Origin: Polaromonas sp.
Lineage (GTDB): Bacteria > Pseudomonadota > Gammaproteobacteria > Burkholderiales > Burkholderiaceae_C
Length of the DNA stretch: 54,964 nt
Reading direction: 5' to 3'
Assembly: GCA_013824015.1 (NCBI GenBank)
Contig: PNNC01000153.1
Coordinates: 1-54,964, forward strand
The notes beneath the pieces were generated by a model that searched no databases, had not been told where the DNA came from, and worked only from the letters and a program-made list of their open reading frames with translations. Every line of letters starts with the position of its first letter. Position 1 is the first letter of the stretch. Both the position numbers and the translations under genes were made by a program. Positions 33,585 to 41,209 of the stretch are shown piece by piece.

Positions 33585-34992
33585 GCCCGACGCCGGGCGC
33601 ATGGACGAGGCCGACGCGCAGCGCGCGGTGGCCAGCATGGCGCTGGGCTTCACGCCGCGGGTGGCGCTGCTTGATGAAGCCGTGCTGATGGACGTGACCG
33701 GCAGCCTGCGCCTGTTCGGCGGCCTGGTGCGGCTGATGGCGCAGCTGGAGCAGCGCCTGCTTGGGTTTTTTCAATCCAACCAGTGCCTGGCCCATGTCCA
33801 GCGGGCCCAGGGTGCTACATCATTGATAGCGCTGGGGCGGCTGCGCATGAAGGCCGGGCAGGGCGCAGCGCCGCGGCAGCGGGTGGCCGAACTGCCCATG
33901 CACACGCTGAGCGCGGCGCGTCCGCACCTGGGCGTGCTCGAGCGCACCGGCTGCCGCAACTGGGACGACTTGTTGCGCCTGCCGCGCGATGGCGTGGCCC
34001 GGCGCTTCGGTGCGCAATTGCTCGAAGCGCTGGACCGCGCCCGTGGCACCGTCGCCGACGAGTACCCGTGGCAGGTGCTGCCCGAACACTTTGAGGAAAA
34101 AATCGAGCTCGACGCGCTGGTCACCCATGCCCCGGCGCTGATGGCCGGCGCCGAACGCCTGCTGGCCCGGCTGCAGGCCTGGCTGCTGGGCCGGCAAAGC
34201 GGCCTGAGTGCGCTGCGGCTGACCTGGCACCTGGACAAACGCCGGGATGTGCCGCCCAGCGGCGAGACCGAGGTGCGCACCGCCCAGCCGGCGCAGGACC
34301 TGCGCCATGTGGCGCGGCTGCTGGCCGAACAGCTGGCGCAGCACAAGCTGCCGGCGCCGGTGCACTCCCTGAGCCTGCGCTCGCTGGTGACCGAGCCGCT
34401 GGCCGATGCGGCCGCCGCCACGGCCAGCCTGCTGATGACCGAGCGCAAGCAGGGCGACAGCGCGATCGAGCTGATCGAGCGCCTGAGCGCGCGCCTGGGC
34501 GAAGCGCAGGTGCTGGCCTGGCAGCCCCGGGCCGAGCACCGGCCCGAGCAGATGCAGCGCTGGGTGCCGGCCCAGCATGCTCTCAAATCGATAGCTGGAG
34601 GCCCACGTCCGGCAAGGGCCAGAGGCCAAAAAGGTTTGAAACCGGGAGCCTCGCCGGTGATCCGCAGCGACGCCCTGTACCCGAGCTGGCTGCTGCCCGA
34701 ACCGATCAGGCTGGCGCTGTCCGGCAACAGCCCGGTCTACCAGGGCCGGCTGCAGCGCCTGGCCGGGCCGCAGCGGCTCGAAGCCACCGGCTGGCTCGCG
34801 CCCAGCGAAGGCGCTTACCGGGCGCATGACGAACGCCAGGTGCCGCCGACCATGCGTGACTACTACATCTACCGCAGCGCGCAGGGCAGCCTGCTGTGGA
34901 TTTACAGCGTTCGCCTGGCCCTGGCCGCAGCCCCCACCCGGCCGGCGCTGCCGCAGCGGCACGACTGGTATTTGCACGGCTTTTTTGCCTGA
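33544..34992 (+). CDS. imuB: ImuB, catalytically inactive Y-family polymerase homolog
   Basis: A 482-residue SOS protein. The family keeps the Y-polymerase fold and a beta-clamp link but lacks the catalytic acidic residues; the N-terminus here (MPCWIALHTSITIEPDAGRM) has no DxD-type active site, consistent with that. LPMHTLSAARPHLGVLERTG and LLRLPRDGVARRFGAQLLEA are the finger and palm-like region. Residues about 346-366 (KSIAGGPRPARARGQKGLK) are encoded by a dispersed repeat copy, an insertion between the little-finger region and the C-terminal domain. Starts inside imuA; dnaE2 begins 8 bases after its stop. Confidence 0.91.
   Translation: MPCWIALHTSITIEPDAGRMDEADAQRAVASMALGFTPRVALLDEAVLMDVTGSLRLFGGLVRLMAQLEQRLLGFFQSNQCLAHVQRAQGATSLIALGRLRMKAGQGAAPRQRVAELPMHTLSAARPHLGVLERTGCRNWDDLLRLPRDGVARRFGAQLLEALDRARGTVADEYPWQVLPEHFEEKIELDALVTHAPALMAGAERLLARLQAWLLGRQSGLSALRLTWHLDKRRDVPPSGETEVRTAQPAQDLRHVARLLAEQLAQHKLPAPVHSLSLRSLVTEPLADAAAATASLLMTERKQGDSAIELIERLSARLGEAQVLAWQPRAEHRPEQMQRWVPAQHALKSIAGGPRPARARGQKGLKPGASPVIRSDALYPSWLLPEPIRLALSGNSPVYQGRLQRLAGPQRLEATGWLAPSEGAYRAHDERQVPPTMRDYYIYRSAQGSLLWIYSVRLALAAAPTRPALPQRHDWYLHGFFA
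34581..34641 (+). repeat. Dispersed palindromic repeat, copy C (inside imuB)
   Basis: AAATCGATAGCTGGAGGCCC, then CCGGCAAGGGCCAGAGGCC and an AAAAAGGTTTGAAA tail. The copy adds 20 codons without a stop or frameshift to imuB. Confidence 0.78.
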
Positions 34993-35000
34993 GGCGCCAC

Positions 35001-38000
35001 ATGGTCCCCGAGGTCTCATTGGAGCCGCTGCAACTGCCCGACTATGCGGAGCTGCATGCCCTGTCCAACTTCAGTTTCCAGCGCGGCGCCTCGCATGCAC
35101 ACGAGCTGGTGCTACGCGCGGCCGAACTCGGCTACCGCGCGATTGCCATCACCGACGAATGTTCGGTCGCCGGTGTGGTGCGTGCACATGAAGCCGTCAA
35201 ACAACTGGCCCAAAACGGGGTCAACATCCAGTTGCTGCCGGGCGCCGAATTCGGGGTGAACGCGAAAGACGGCAAGCTCGCCTTCCGCCTGGTGGTGCTG
35301 CCGCACAACGCGGCCGGCTGGGGCAACCTCTGCGAGTTCATCACCAGCGCGCGGCAACGCGCCGACGGAACCGATCCCGGCAGCTACCGCGTGCTGCTGG
35401 GCCAGACTGATTTTGCCGTGTTGGCTGATTGTGAAATCGTGTTGTCGCCGCTGCCGGACGTTATCGATACGGAAGCACTCTGTGCCCATGCCACATGGGC
35501 TGTCAGCCTGTTTGGCATACACGCCTGGCTCGCGGTGGAGTTGCTGCAGGGCCTGGACGACGCGCTGCGGCTGGCGCAGTTGCGGGAAGTCGCCCGGCGC
35601 AGCGGCATCGCGCTGGTGGCGGCCGGCCAGGTGTTGATGCACGTTCGCTCGCGCAAGCCGCTGCACGATGTGCTGACCGCGATCCGCCTCGGTTGCACCG
35701 TGCATGAATGCGGCTTTGAACTGCAGGTCAATGCCGAAGCGCATTTGCGCCAGCGCATGCGGCTGGCCGAGGTTTACCCGCGCGACCTGCTGCGCGCCAC
35801 GGGGGTGGTCGCCGGCCGCTGCCGCTTCAATCTCGACGAAATCCGCAGCCTGTACCGCTACCCGGCCGACGACATCGTGCCGCGCAGCGAAACGCCGTCG
35901 CACTGCCTGCGGCGGCTGGCCTGGCAGGGCGCGCACAAGCGTTATCCGCAGGGTGTTCCGCGCAGGATCCGGCGCCAGGTGGTCAAGGAGCTGGCGCTGA
36001 TCGAGGAACTCGGCTACGAGATGTACTTCATCACGGTGCATGACATCGTGCGCTTCGCCCGGGGTGAAGGCATCCTGTGCCAGGGGCGCGGTTCGGCCGC
36101 CAACTCGGCGGTGTGTTATTGCCTCGAAGTGACGGCGATCGACCCGTCGGAAAGCAAGCTGCTGTTCGAGCGCTTCATCAGCCGCGAACGCAGCGAGCCG
36201 CCCGACATCGATGTGGACTTCGAGCACCAGCGGCGCGAGGAGGTGATCCAGTACATCTACCGAAAATACGGCCACGACCGCGCCGCGATTGCCGCCACCG
36301 TCATCAGCTACCGTTCGCGCAGCGCGGTGCGCGATGTCGGCAAGGCGCTCGGCATCGACGCGGACACGGTGGAGCTGTATGCCAGGGAACATTTCTGGTT
36401 TGACGGCAGCAGTGTGCTGGAAGAAAAAATCCGGCAGGCCGAGGCCCAGGACAACATCGGCCCGGTGCTGCAGTGGCTGCAGCTGTCGCGCCTGCTGATG
36501 GCGGTGTACCCGACCGCCGAGGCCGAAATTGCCGAGGCCGACGACCGCAAAAAGCGCGAGAAGGAGCGCCCGGCTTTTCCGCGCCATTTGAGCCAGCACG
36601 TCGGCGGCTTTGTGCTGACCCAGGGCAAACTCACGCGGCTGGTGCCGGTGCAGCCGGCCTCCATGGCGGATCGCCGCATCATCCAGTGGGACAAGGACGA
36701 CCTCGAAGCCATGGGCCTGATGAAGGTCGATGTGCTGGCGCTGGGCATGCTCTCGGCGATCCGGCGTTGCCTGGACCTGGTGAACCAGACGCGCCACAGC
36801 GATCTTGAAATACACACGTTGCCGCTGGAGGATCAGCAAACCTACGACATGATCTGCGCGGCCGACACGGTGGGTGTGTTCCAGATCGAAAGCCGGGCCC
36901 AGATGTCGATGTTGCCGCGATTGCAGCCGCGCTGTTATTACGACCTGGTGGTCGAGGTCGCCATCGTGCGGCCCGGGCCGATTCAGGGCGGCATGGTGCA
37001 CCCCTACCTGAAGGCCCGCGAGCTTGAGCGCGGCGGCGGCAAGGTGGTGCCCGACTACCCGGCGCTCAACCCGGCGCTGGAACGCACGCTGGGCATCCCG
37101 ATCTTCCAGGAGCAGGTGATGCAGGTCGCGATGATTGCGGCCGACTTCACGCCGGGCGAGGCCGATGAGTTGCGCCGCGCCATGGCGGCCTGGAAGCGCA
37201 AGGGCGGGGTGGATCGTTTCCGGGGGCGCCTGATCAACGCAATGGTGAAAAACGGCTACACGCTGGCGTTCGCCGAGCGCATCTTCAGCCAGATCCTGGG
37301 TTTCGGCGATTACGGTTTCCCCGAAAGCCATGCCGCCAGTTTTGCCAAGCTGGTCTATCTGAGCTGCTGGCTCAAGTGCCACGAACCGGCCTGTTTCCTG
37401 GCGGCGCTGCTGAACTCACAACCCATGGGTTTTTATGCGCCCTCGCAACTGGTGCAGGATGCGCGCCGGCACGGCGTGGAGGTCAGGGCGGTGGACGTGA
37501 AACACAGCCACTGGGACTGCACGCTGGAGCCGCTGGTCAACACGCCGCCCCCATCCTTCCCGGGTATCCGGGCCGACCAGCCCGCCGTGCGCCTCGGCCT
37601 GCGCCTGGTGGCCGGGTTTTCCGAAGCAGCGGCCTTGCGGCTGGTGCAGGCCAGGCAAGAAGCGCCATTCACATCCACCGAAGACCTGGTGTCACGGGCC
37701 CGGCTCGGCACGCTGGAGATCAATGCGCTGGCCGCCGCCGACGCCTTGCTGGCGCTGGCTGGCCACCGGCGCCAGCAGGTCTGGGAAGCGGCCGCGATCA
37801 GGTCCGCGCCCGGCCTGCTCAAGGCCGTGCCGATCCACGAGGCCCCCTTGCTGCTGGCCGACACGCCCGAAGGTGAAAACATCCTGTTCGACTACAAGTC
37901 CACGGGCCTGACCCTGCGCCGCCATCCGCTGGCCTTGTTGCGGGACCGGCTGGCCGGGCGCGGCCTGCTCAGTGCCCGTCAACTCAACGCCTTGCCCAAC

Positions 38001-38312
38001 GGCCGGCAGGTGGCCGGCTGCGGCATTGTCACCGTGCGCCAGCAGCCGCAAACCGCCAACGGCACGATTTTTGTGACGCTGGAAGACGAGACCGGGCCGG
38101 TCAACGTGATTGTCTGGAAGTCGCTGCGCGAGGCGCAGCGCGCCGAGTTGCTGCACGCGCGGCTGCTGGCGGTGTTTGGCGTGTGGCAGCGCAGCGAGGA
38201 AAGCGGCACCGCGCCGGGTTTTGGCGCGGTGCGCAACCTGGTGGCGCAGCGGCTGGAGGATTTGACGCCGCTGCTCGGGCGCCTGGGCACCGCCAGCCGG
38301 GACTTTCACTGA
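35001..38312 (+). CDS. dnaE2: Error-prone DNA polymerase DnaE2
   Basis: C-family polymerase of 1103 residues that carries out translesion synthesis with ImuA and ImuB. PHP domain at the N-terminus (SFQRGASHAHELVLRAAELG, residues 25-44). Catalytic motifs GRGSAANSAVCYCLEVTAID (362-380, in part) and PDIDVDFEHQRR (401-412, with the metal-binding Asp402 and Asp404/406). A C-terminal OB fold ends in FVTLEDETGPVNVIVWKSL. ATG at 35001 starts MVPEVSLEPLQLPDYAELH as in homologues; an ATG at 34896 would overlap imuB by about 100 bases. Third gene of the LexA-controlled cassette. Confidence 0.96.
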   Translation: MVPEVSLEPLQLPDYAELHALSNFSFQRGASHAHELVLRAAELGYRAIAITDECSVAGVVRAHEAVKQLAQNGVNIQLLPGAEFGVNAKDGKLAFRLVVLPHNAAGWGNLCEFITSARQRADGTDPGSYRVLLGQTDFAVLADCEIVLSPLPDVIDTEALCAHATWAVSLFGIHAWLAVELLQGLDDALRLAQLREVARRSGIALVAAGQVLMHVRSRKPLHDVLTAIRLGCTVHECGFELQVNAEAHLRQRMRLAEVYPRDLLRATGVVAGRCRFNLDEIRSLYRYPADDIVPRSETPSHCLRRLAWQGAHKRYPQGVPRRIRRQVVKELALIEELGYEMYFITVHDIVRFARGEGILCQGRGSAANSAVCYCLEVTAIDPSESKLLFERFISRERSEPPDIDVDFEHQRREEVIQYIYRKYGHDRAAIAATVISYRSRSAVRDVGKALGIDADTVELYAREHFWFDGSSVLEEKIRQAEAQDNIGPVLQWLQLSRLLMAVYPTAEAEIAEADDRKKREKERPAFPRHLSQHVGGFVLTQGKLTRLVPVQPASMADRRIIQWDKDDLEAMGLMKVDVLALGMLSAIRRCLDLVNQTRHSDLEIHTLPLEDQQTYDMICAADTVGVFQIESRAQMSMLPRLQPRCYYDLVVEVAIVRPGPIQGGMVHPYLKARELERGGGKVVPDYPALNPALERTLGIPIFQEQVMQVAMIAADFTPGEADELRRAMAAWKRKGGVDRFRGRLINAMVKNGYTLAFAERIFSQILGFGDYGFPESHAASFAKLVYLSCWLKCHEPACFLAALLNSQPMGFYAPSQLVQDARRHGVEVRAVDVKHSHWDCTLEPLVNTPPPSFPGIRADQPAVRLGLRLVAGFSEAAALRLVQARQEAPFTSTEDLVSRARLGTLEINALAAADALLALAGHRRQQVWEAAAIRSAPGLLKAVPIHEAPLLLADTPEGENILFDYKSTGLTLRRHPLALLRDRLAGRGLLSARQLNALPNGRQVAGCGIVTVRQQPQTANGTIFVTLEDETGPVNVIVWKSLREAQRAELLHARLLAVFGVWQRSEESGTAPGFGAVRNLVAQRLEDLTPLLGRLGTASRDFH

Positions 38313-38328
38313 GGGCTGGCGCTGCCTG

Positions 38329-39684
38329 TCACATGCCCGAGGGAAAGGTTTCCGGCGCCTCGCCGGTTTGCCACACCGGCCCCTGGTCCAGCGGCTCCAG
38401 CGCATGGGTTTCATCGATGTGGATCAGCGCATCGAACTGCCGGCTCAGGTGGGTGTGGAAGTAGTGGCTCTGGCGCTCGGTTTCGGGCCGGTAGATCACG
38501 CCGATGGCGCGCTGCAGCCGTTGCGGCGTGGCCAGCGGCCGCAGCGCCGCGTTGTCGCGCAGGTTCAGCCAGAAGCGGGGGGTGCCGGTCTGGTGGAGCA
38601 GCGCTTCCCAGCTTCCGGGCAGGCCAGGGCGCACGCGCTTGTGCCGGGGCGGCTCATCCCAGTTCGAGGCGGCCGTCACCGAACCGTGGTGGGTGCTGAA
38701 GCCGACCAGCACCGCGTCGCCGTCGTGGCGGTCGCGCATCAGCTGGCCCACGTTCGATTCACCCCGGTCGCCCATCTCTGTGGCGGCAGCGTCGCCGAGG
38801 TGGGAGTTATGTGCCCAGACCGCGATGCGCGGCGCTGCGCCGCCGGCGCCCAGGTGGTGGTCCAGCGCCTGCAGCGTCTCCACCATGTGGTTGTCACGCA
38901 GGTTCCAGGACGACACGCGGCCATGGAACATGGTGCGGTAATACTCTTCCGCGTTGCGCACCAGGCGGGCGTTCTGCTGCGCGTAAAACATCTCGTCGCG
39001 CTCCAGCCCGGGCGTGGCTGGCAGCTGGGCGAAGCGCCGGGTCATGGCGCGCAGCTGCTGCACCACCTCGTCTTCGCAACTGCGCGCCAGGCCGAAACTG
39101 GCAGCGTAACCGTAGGCCTGGCTGTCCTGTGCGGCATGATCAAAGCAGGCATAACGTTCGCGCGCACGGGCGGCGGCCTCGGGATCGACCCGGTCCAGAT
39201 AGGCCAATACCTCCTGGATGGACGTGAACAGGCTGTACAGGTCCAGCCCGTAAAAGCCCACCTGACGATCCGGACTGCAGGCGGCGTTGTGCCGGCGCAG
39301 CCACTCGACAAAGTCGCGCACCACCGTGTTGCGCCACATCCAGGCCGGAAAACGTTCGAACCCCGACAGCGCGTCGCCGGCGTTGCGGTCGTCCGACAGG
39401 CCGCGCACATAACGGTTGACGCGCCAGGCGTCGGGCCAGTCGGCCTCCACCGCGATGGCGGTGAAGCCCTGTTCGGTGATCAGGCGCCTCGTGATGTTGA
39501 CGCGCTCCTGGTAGAACTCGCGCGTGCCGTGGGAAGCTTCGCCGAGCAGCACAAACCGCGCCGGGCCGATCATCTGCAGCAAGCCGTCGTGGTCGTCGGT
39601 GCTGCCGCTCAGGGGGTGCAGGTGCTGCCGCAGGCCCTCAAGCAAGGCCGTGTCGGTGTGCAGGGGGGAATGCTGCGCGGTCAT
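38329..39684 (-). CDS. Erythromycin-esterase-like protein
   Basis: A 451-residue protein of the erythromycin esterase fold. Hallmarks are GEASHGTREFYQERVNITR (residues 48-66), AVEADWPDAWRVNRYVRG and VWAHNSHLGDAA further on, which hold the catalytic His/Glu residues. Macrolide hydrolysis is not implied; many chromosomal members act on unknown esters. AGGACC precedes the ATG at 39684. It follows a phosphoribosyltransferase and an alpha/beta hydrolase on the same strand, a trio found together in several betaproteobacteria, pointing to a common unknown pathway. Confidence 0.88.
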   Translation of the reverse strand: MTAQHSPLHTDTALLEGLRQHLHPLSGSTDDHDGLLQMIGPARFVLLGEASHGTREFYQERVNITRRLITEQGFTAIAVEADWPDAWRVNRYVRGLSDDRNAGDALSGFERFPAWMWRNTVVRDFVEWLRRHNAACSPDRQVGFYGLDLYSLFTSIQEVLAYLDRVDPEAAARARERYACFDHAAQDSQAYGYAASFGLARSCEDEVVQQLRAMTRRFAQLPATPGLERDEMFYAQQNARLVRNAEEYYRTMFHGRVSSWNLRDNHMVETLQALDHHLGAGGAAPRIAVWAHNSHLGDAAATEMGDRGESNVGQLMRDRHDGDAVLVGFSTHHGSVTAASNWDEPPRHKRVRPGLPGSWEALLHQTGTPRFWLNLRDNAALRPLATPQRLQRAIGVIYRPETERQSHYFHTHLSRQFDALIHIDETHALEPLDQGPVWQTGEAPETFPSGM

Positions 39685-39704
39685 GGCGAGGTCCTGGTGG
39701 GGTG

Positions 39705-40367
39705 TCAGGGGGAAGGCGCGTGCACGCGGGCGTCTTCCAGCAAGGTGCGCACCTCGTCGTCGCTGGTCTGCGGAAACTGCCGGTACCACAGGCCAACGGC
39801 GCGGAACGGTTCGGGCATGGCGGCGCAGACCACCTCGTCGGCCACGGACTGTAAAGCCTGGCAGCTGTCGGCGGCGCCGACCGGGACGGCCATCACCAGC
39901 CGCTGCGGCTGCTGCTGGCGGATGGCCAGCAGCGCGGCGTGCATGGTGGCACCGGTGGCCAGCCCGTCATCGATGACGATCACCGTGCGGCCATGCAGGT
40001 CGGGCGCCGGGCGCTGGCCGCGGTACAGCCGTTCGCGCCGCTGCAACTCGGGCAACTCGCGCGCCACCGCGGCGGCCACGTCTGCGGGCGACACCGTCAT
40101 GCCCGGCAGCGGGTTCATCACGCGCACGCCGCCGCTGGCAATGGCGCCCATGGCATATTCCTCGTGGCCGGGAAATCCGAGCTTGCGCACCACAAACACG
40201 TCGAGCGGCGCGTTCAGCGCGCGCGCCACCTCGTAAGCCACGGGCACACCGCCGCGCGGCAGCGCCAGCACCATCAAGCGGGGGCGGCCGCGGTAGGGCG
40301 CCAGCACCTGCGCCAGCACGCGGCCCGCCTCGCGCCGATCCTCATAGGGAAGGTGTCGGTCTTTCAT
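39705..40367 (-). CDS. Phosphoribosyltransferase-fold protein
   Basis: A 220-residue type I PRTase. The PRPP loop is VIVIDDGLATGATM (residues 129-142), with MVLALPRGGVPVAYEVARAL (32-51) as the N-terminal pyrophosphate loop and DVFVVRKLGFPGHEEYAMG as a hood-like segment. The base or acceptor is unknown. Its first 26 bases overlap the upstream hydrolase gene; fused hydrolase-PRTase proteins exist in related bacteria, so the two may interact. Confidence 0.9.
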   Translation of the reverse strand: MKDRHLPYEDRREAGRVLAQVLAPYRGRPRLMVLALPRGGVPVAYEVARALNAPLDVFVVRKLGFPGHEEYAMGAIASGGVRVMNPLPGMTVSPADVAAAVARELPELQRRERLYRGQRPAPDLHGRTVIVIDDGLATGATMHAALLAIRQQQPQRLVMAVPVGAADSCQALQSVADEVVCAAMPEPFRAVGLWYRQFPQTSDDEVRTLLEDARVHAPSP

Positions 40368-41058
40368 GGTGAACCCCGGTGTGTTTGGCGGGCGACAGCC
40401 AGGCGCTGAACCAGTCGGCCGCCAGTTCGGCCACCTGTTCCAGGGTGCCGCGTTCCTCGAACAGGTGGGTGGCGCCCGGTACGATTGCCAGCCGTTTTTC
40501 GCAGTGCAAATGCGCGTAGGCCTGCTCGTTGAGCGCGACCACCTGTTCGTCGTTGCCGCCCACGATCAGCAGCGTGGGCGCGCTGACCCCCGCCAGTGCC
40601 ACCGGGCCGGCCAGGTCGGGCCGGCCGCCGCGCGACACCACCGCGGCGATGCGTGGGCCGAGCCGGGCCGCGGCAATCAGCGCCGCCGCGCTGCCAGTGC
40701 TGGCGCCGAAGTAAGCGATCGGGGCGTGCCGCAGGTCCGGCTGGGCGGCCACCCATTCGGTGACCTGCTGCATGCGACCGGCCAGCAAGGCAATGTCGAA
40801 TCGGTGCTCGCGGGTGTGGAGGTCGACCTGCTCTTCCTGCACGGTGAGCAGGTCGAACAGCAGGGTGGCCATGCCGGCGTGCTGGAGTTTTTGGGCCACC
40901 TGCCGGTTGCGGGCGCTGTGTCGGCCGCTGCCGCTGCCGTGGGCAAACAGCACCAGTCCGCGGGCCCCGTGCGGCACCACCAGGTCACCATAAAGCCAGG
41001 CCTCACCGCAGGGTATGCGAACCTCGCGGGCGAGCGGGATGGGGTGGGGATGTTTCAT
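40342..41058 (-). CDS. Dienelactone-hydrolase-like alpha/beta hydrolase
   Basis: A 238-residue serine hydrolase. Oxyanion region VLFAHGSGSGRHSARNRQVA (residues 36-55), nucleophile Ser120 in FGASTGSAAAL, acid in IVGGNDEQV (about 178) and His in GATHLFEERG (about 207). Substrate unknown. First gene of a three-gene minus-strand set; the 151-base gap upstream contains the putative regulatory site at 41113. Confidence 0.88.
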   Translation of the reverse strand: MKHPHPIPLAREVRIPCGEAWLYGDLVVPHGARGLVLFAHGSGSGRHSARNRQVAQKLQHAGMATLLFDLLTVQEEQVDLHTREHRFDIALLAGRMQQVTEWVAAQPDLRHAPIAYFGASTGSAAALIAAARLGPRIAAVVSRGGRPDLAGPVALAGVSAPTLLIVGGNDEQVVALNEQAYAHLHCEKRLAIVPGATHLFEERGTLEQVAELAADWFSAWLSPAKHTGVHHERPTPSL

Positions 41059-41112
41059 GGGCCATGTCTCAGCTAGACACCACCATAAGCAGCGCTGAGT
41101 CCCCTGGCTATC

Positions 41113-41122
41113 GGAGTATTCC
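41113..41122 (-). promoter_or_regulatory. Possible inverted-repeat operator of the hydrolase operon
   Basis: GGAATACTCC on the minus strand is a near-perfect dyad in an AT-richer stretch (41109-41126) of an otherwise GC-rich gap, 55 bases before the hydrolase ATG. Regulator unknown. Confidence 0.3.
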
Positions 41123-41209
41123 TATTTTGGGGGCCGCGAGGGCAGGGCTGCGCAGCAAAAGAGGCTGCAATGCCTGAACAGCGCGCTTGCTGCCGTCAGG
41201 AAACCGGCC

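Noticed and set aside
33813..33835. Possible half-copy of the dispersed repeat (GCTACATCATTGATAGC) in imuB; similar half-matches near 31650 and 51093
   Set aside because: Only the GATAGC-side half is recognisable and it could be ordinary coding sequence, so they were not counted as copies.
35112..37382. 756-codon open frame antisense to dnaE2
   Set aside because: Low-complexity His/Gln/Arg/Val translation, no motif; dnaE2 on the other strand has all catalytic motifs.
38329..39684. Macrolide resistance gene
   Set aside because: The fold matches erythromycin esterase but chromosomal members with this neighbourhood have unknown substrates and no resistance context is present.
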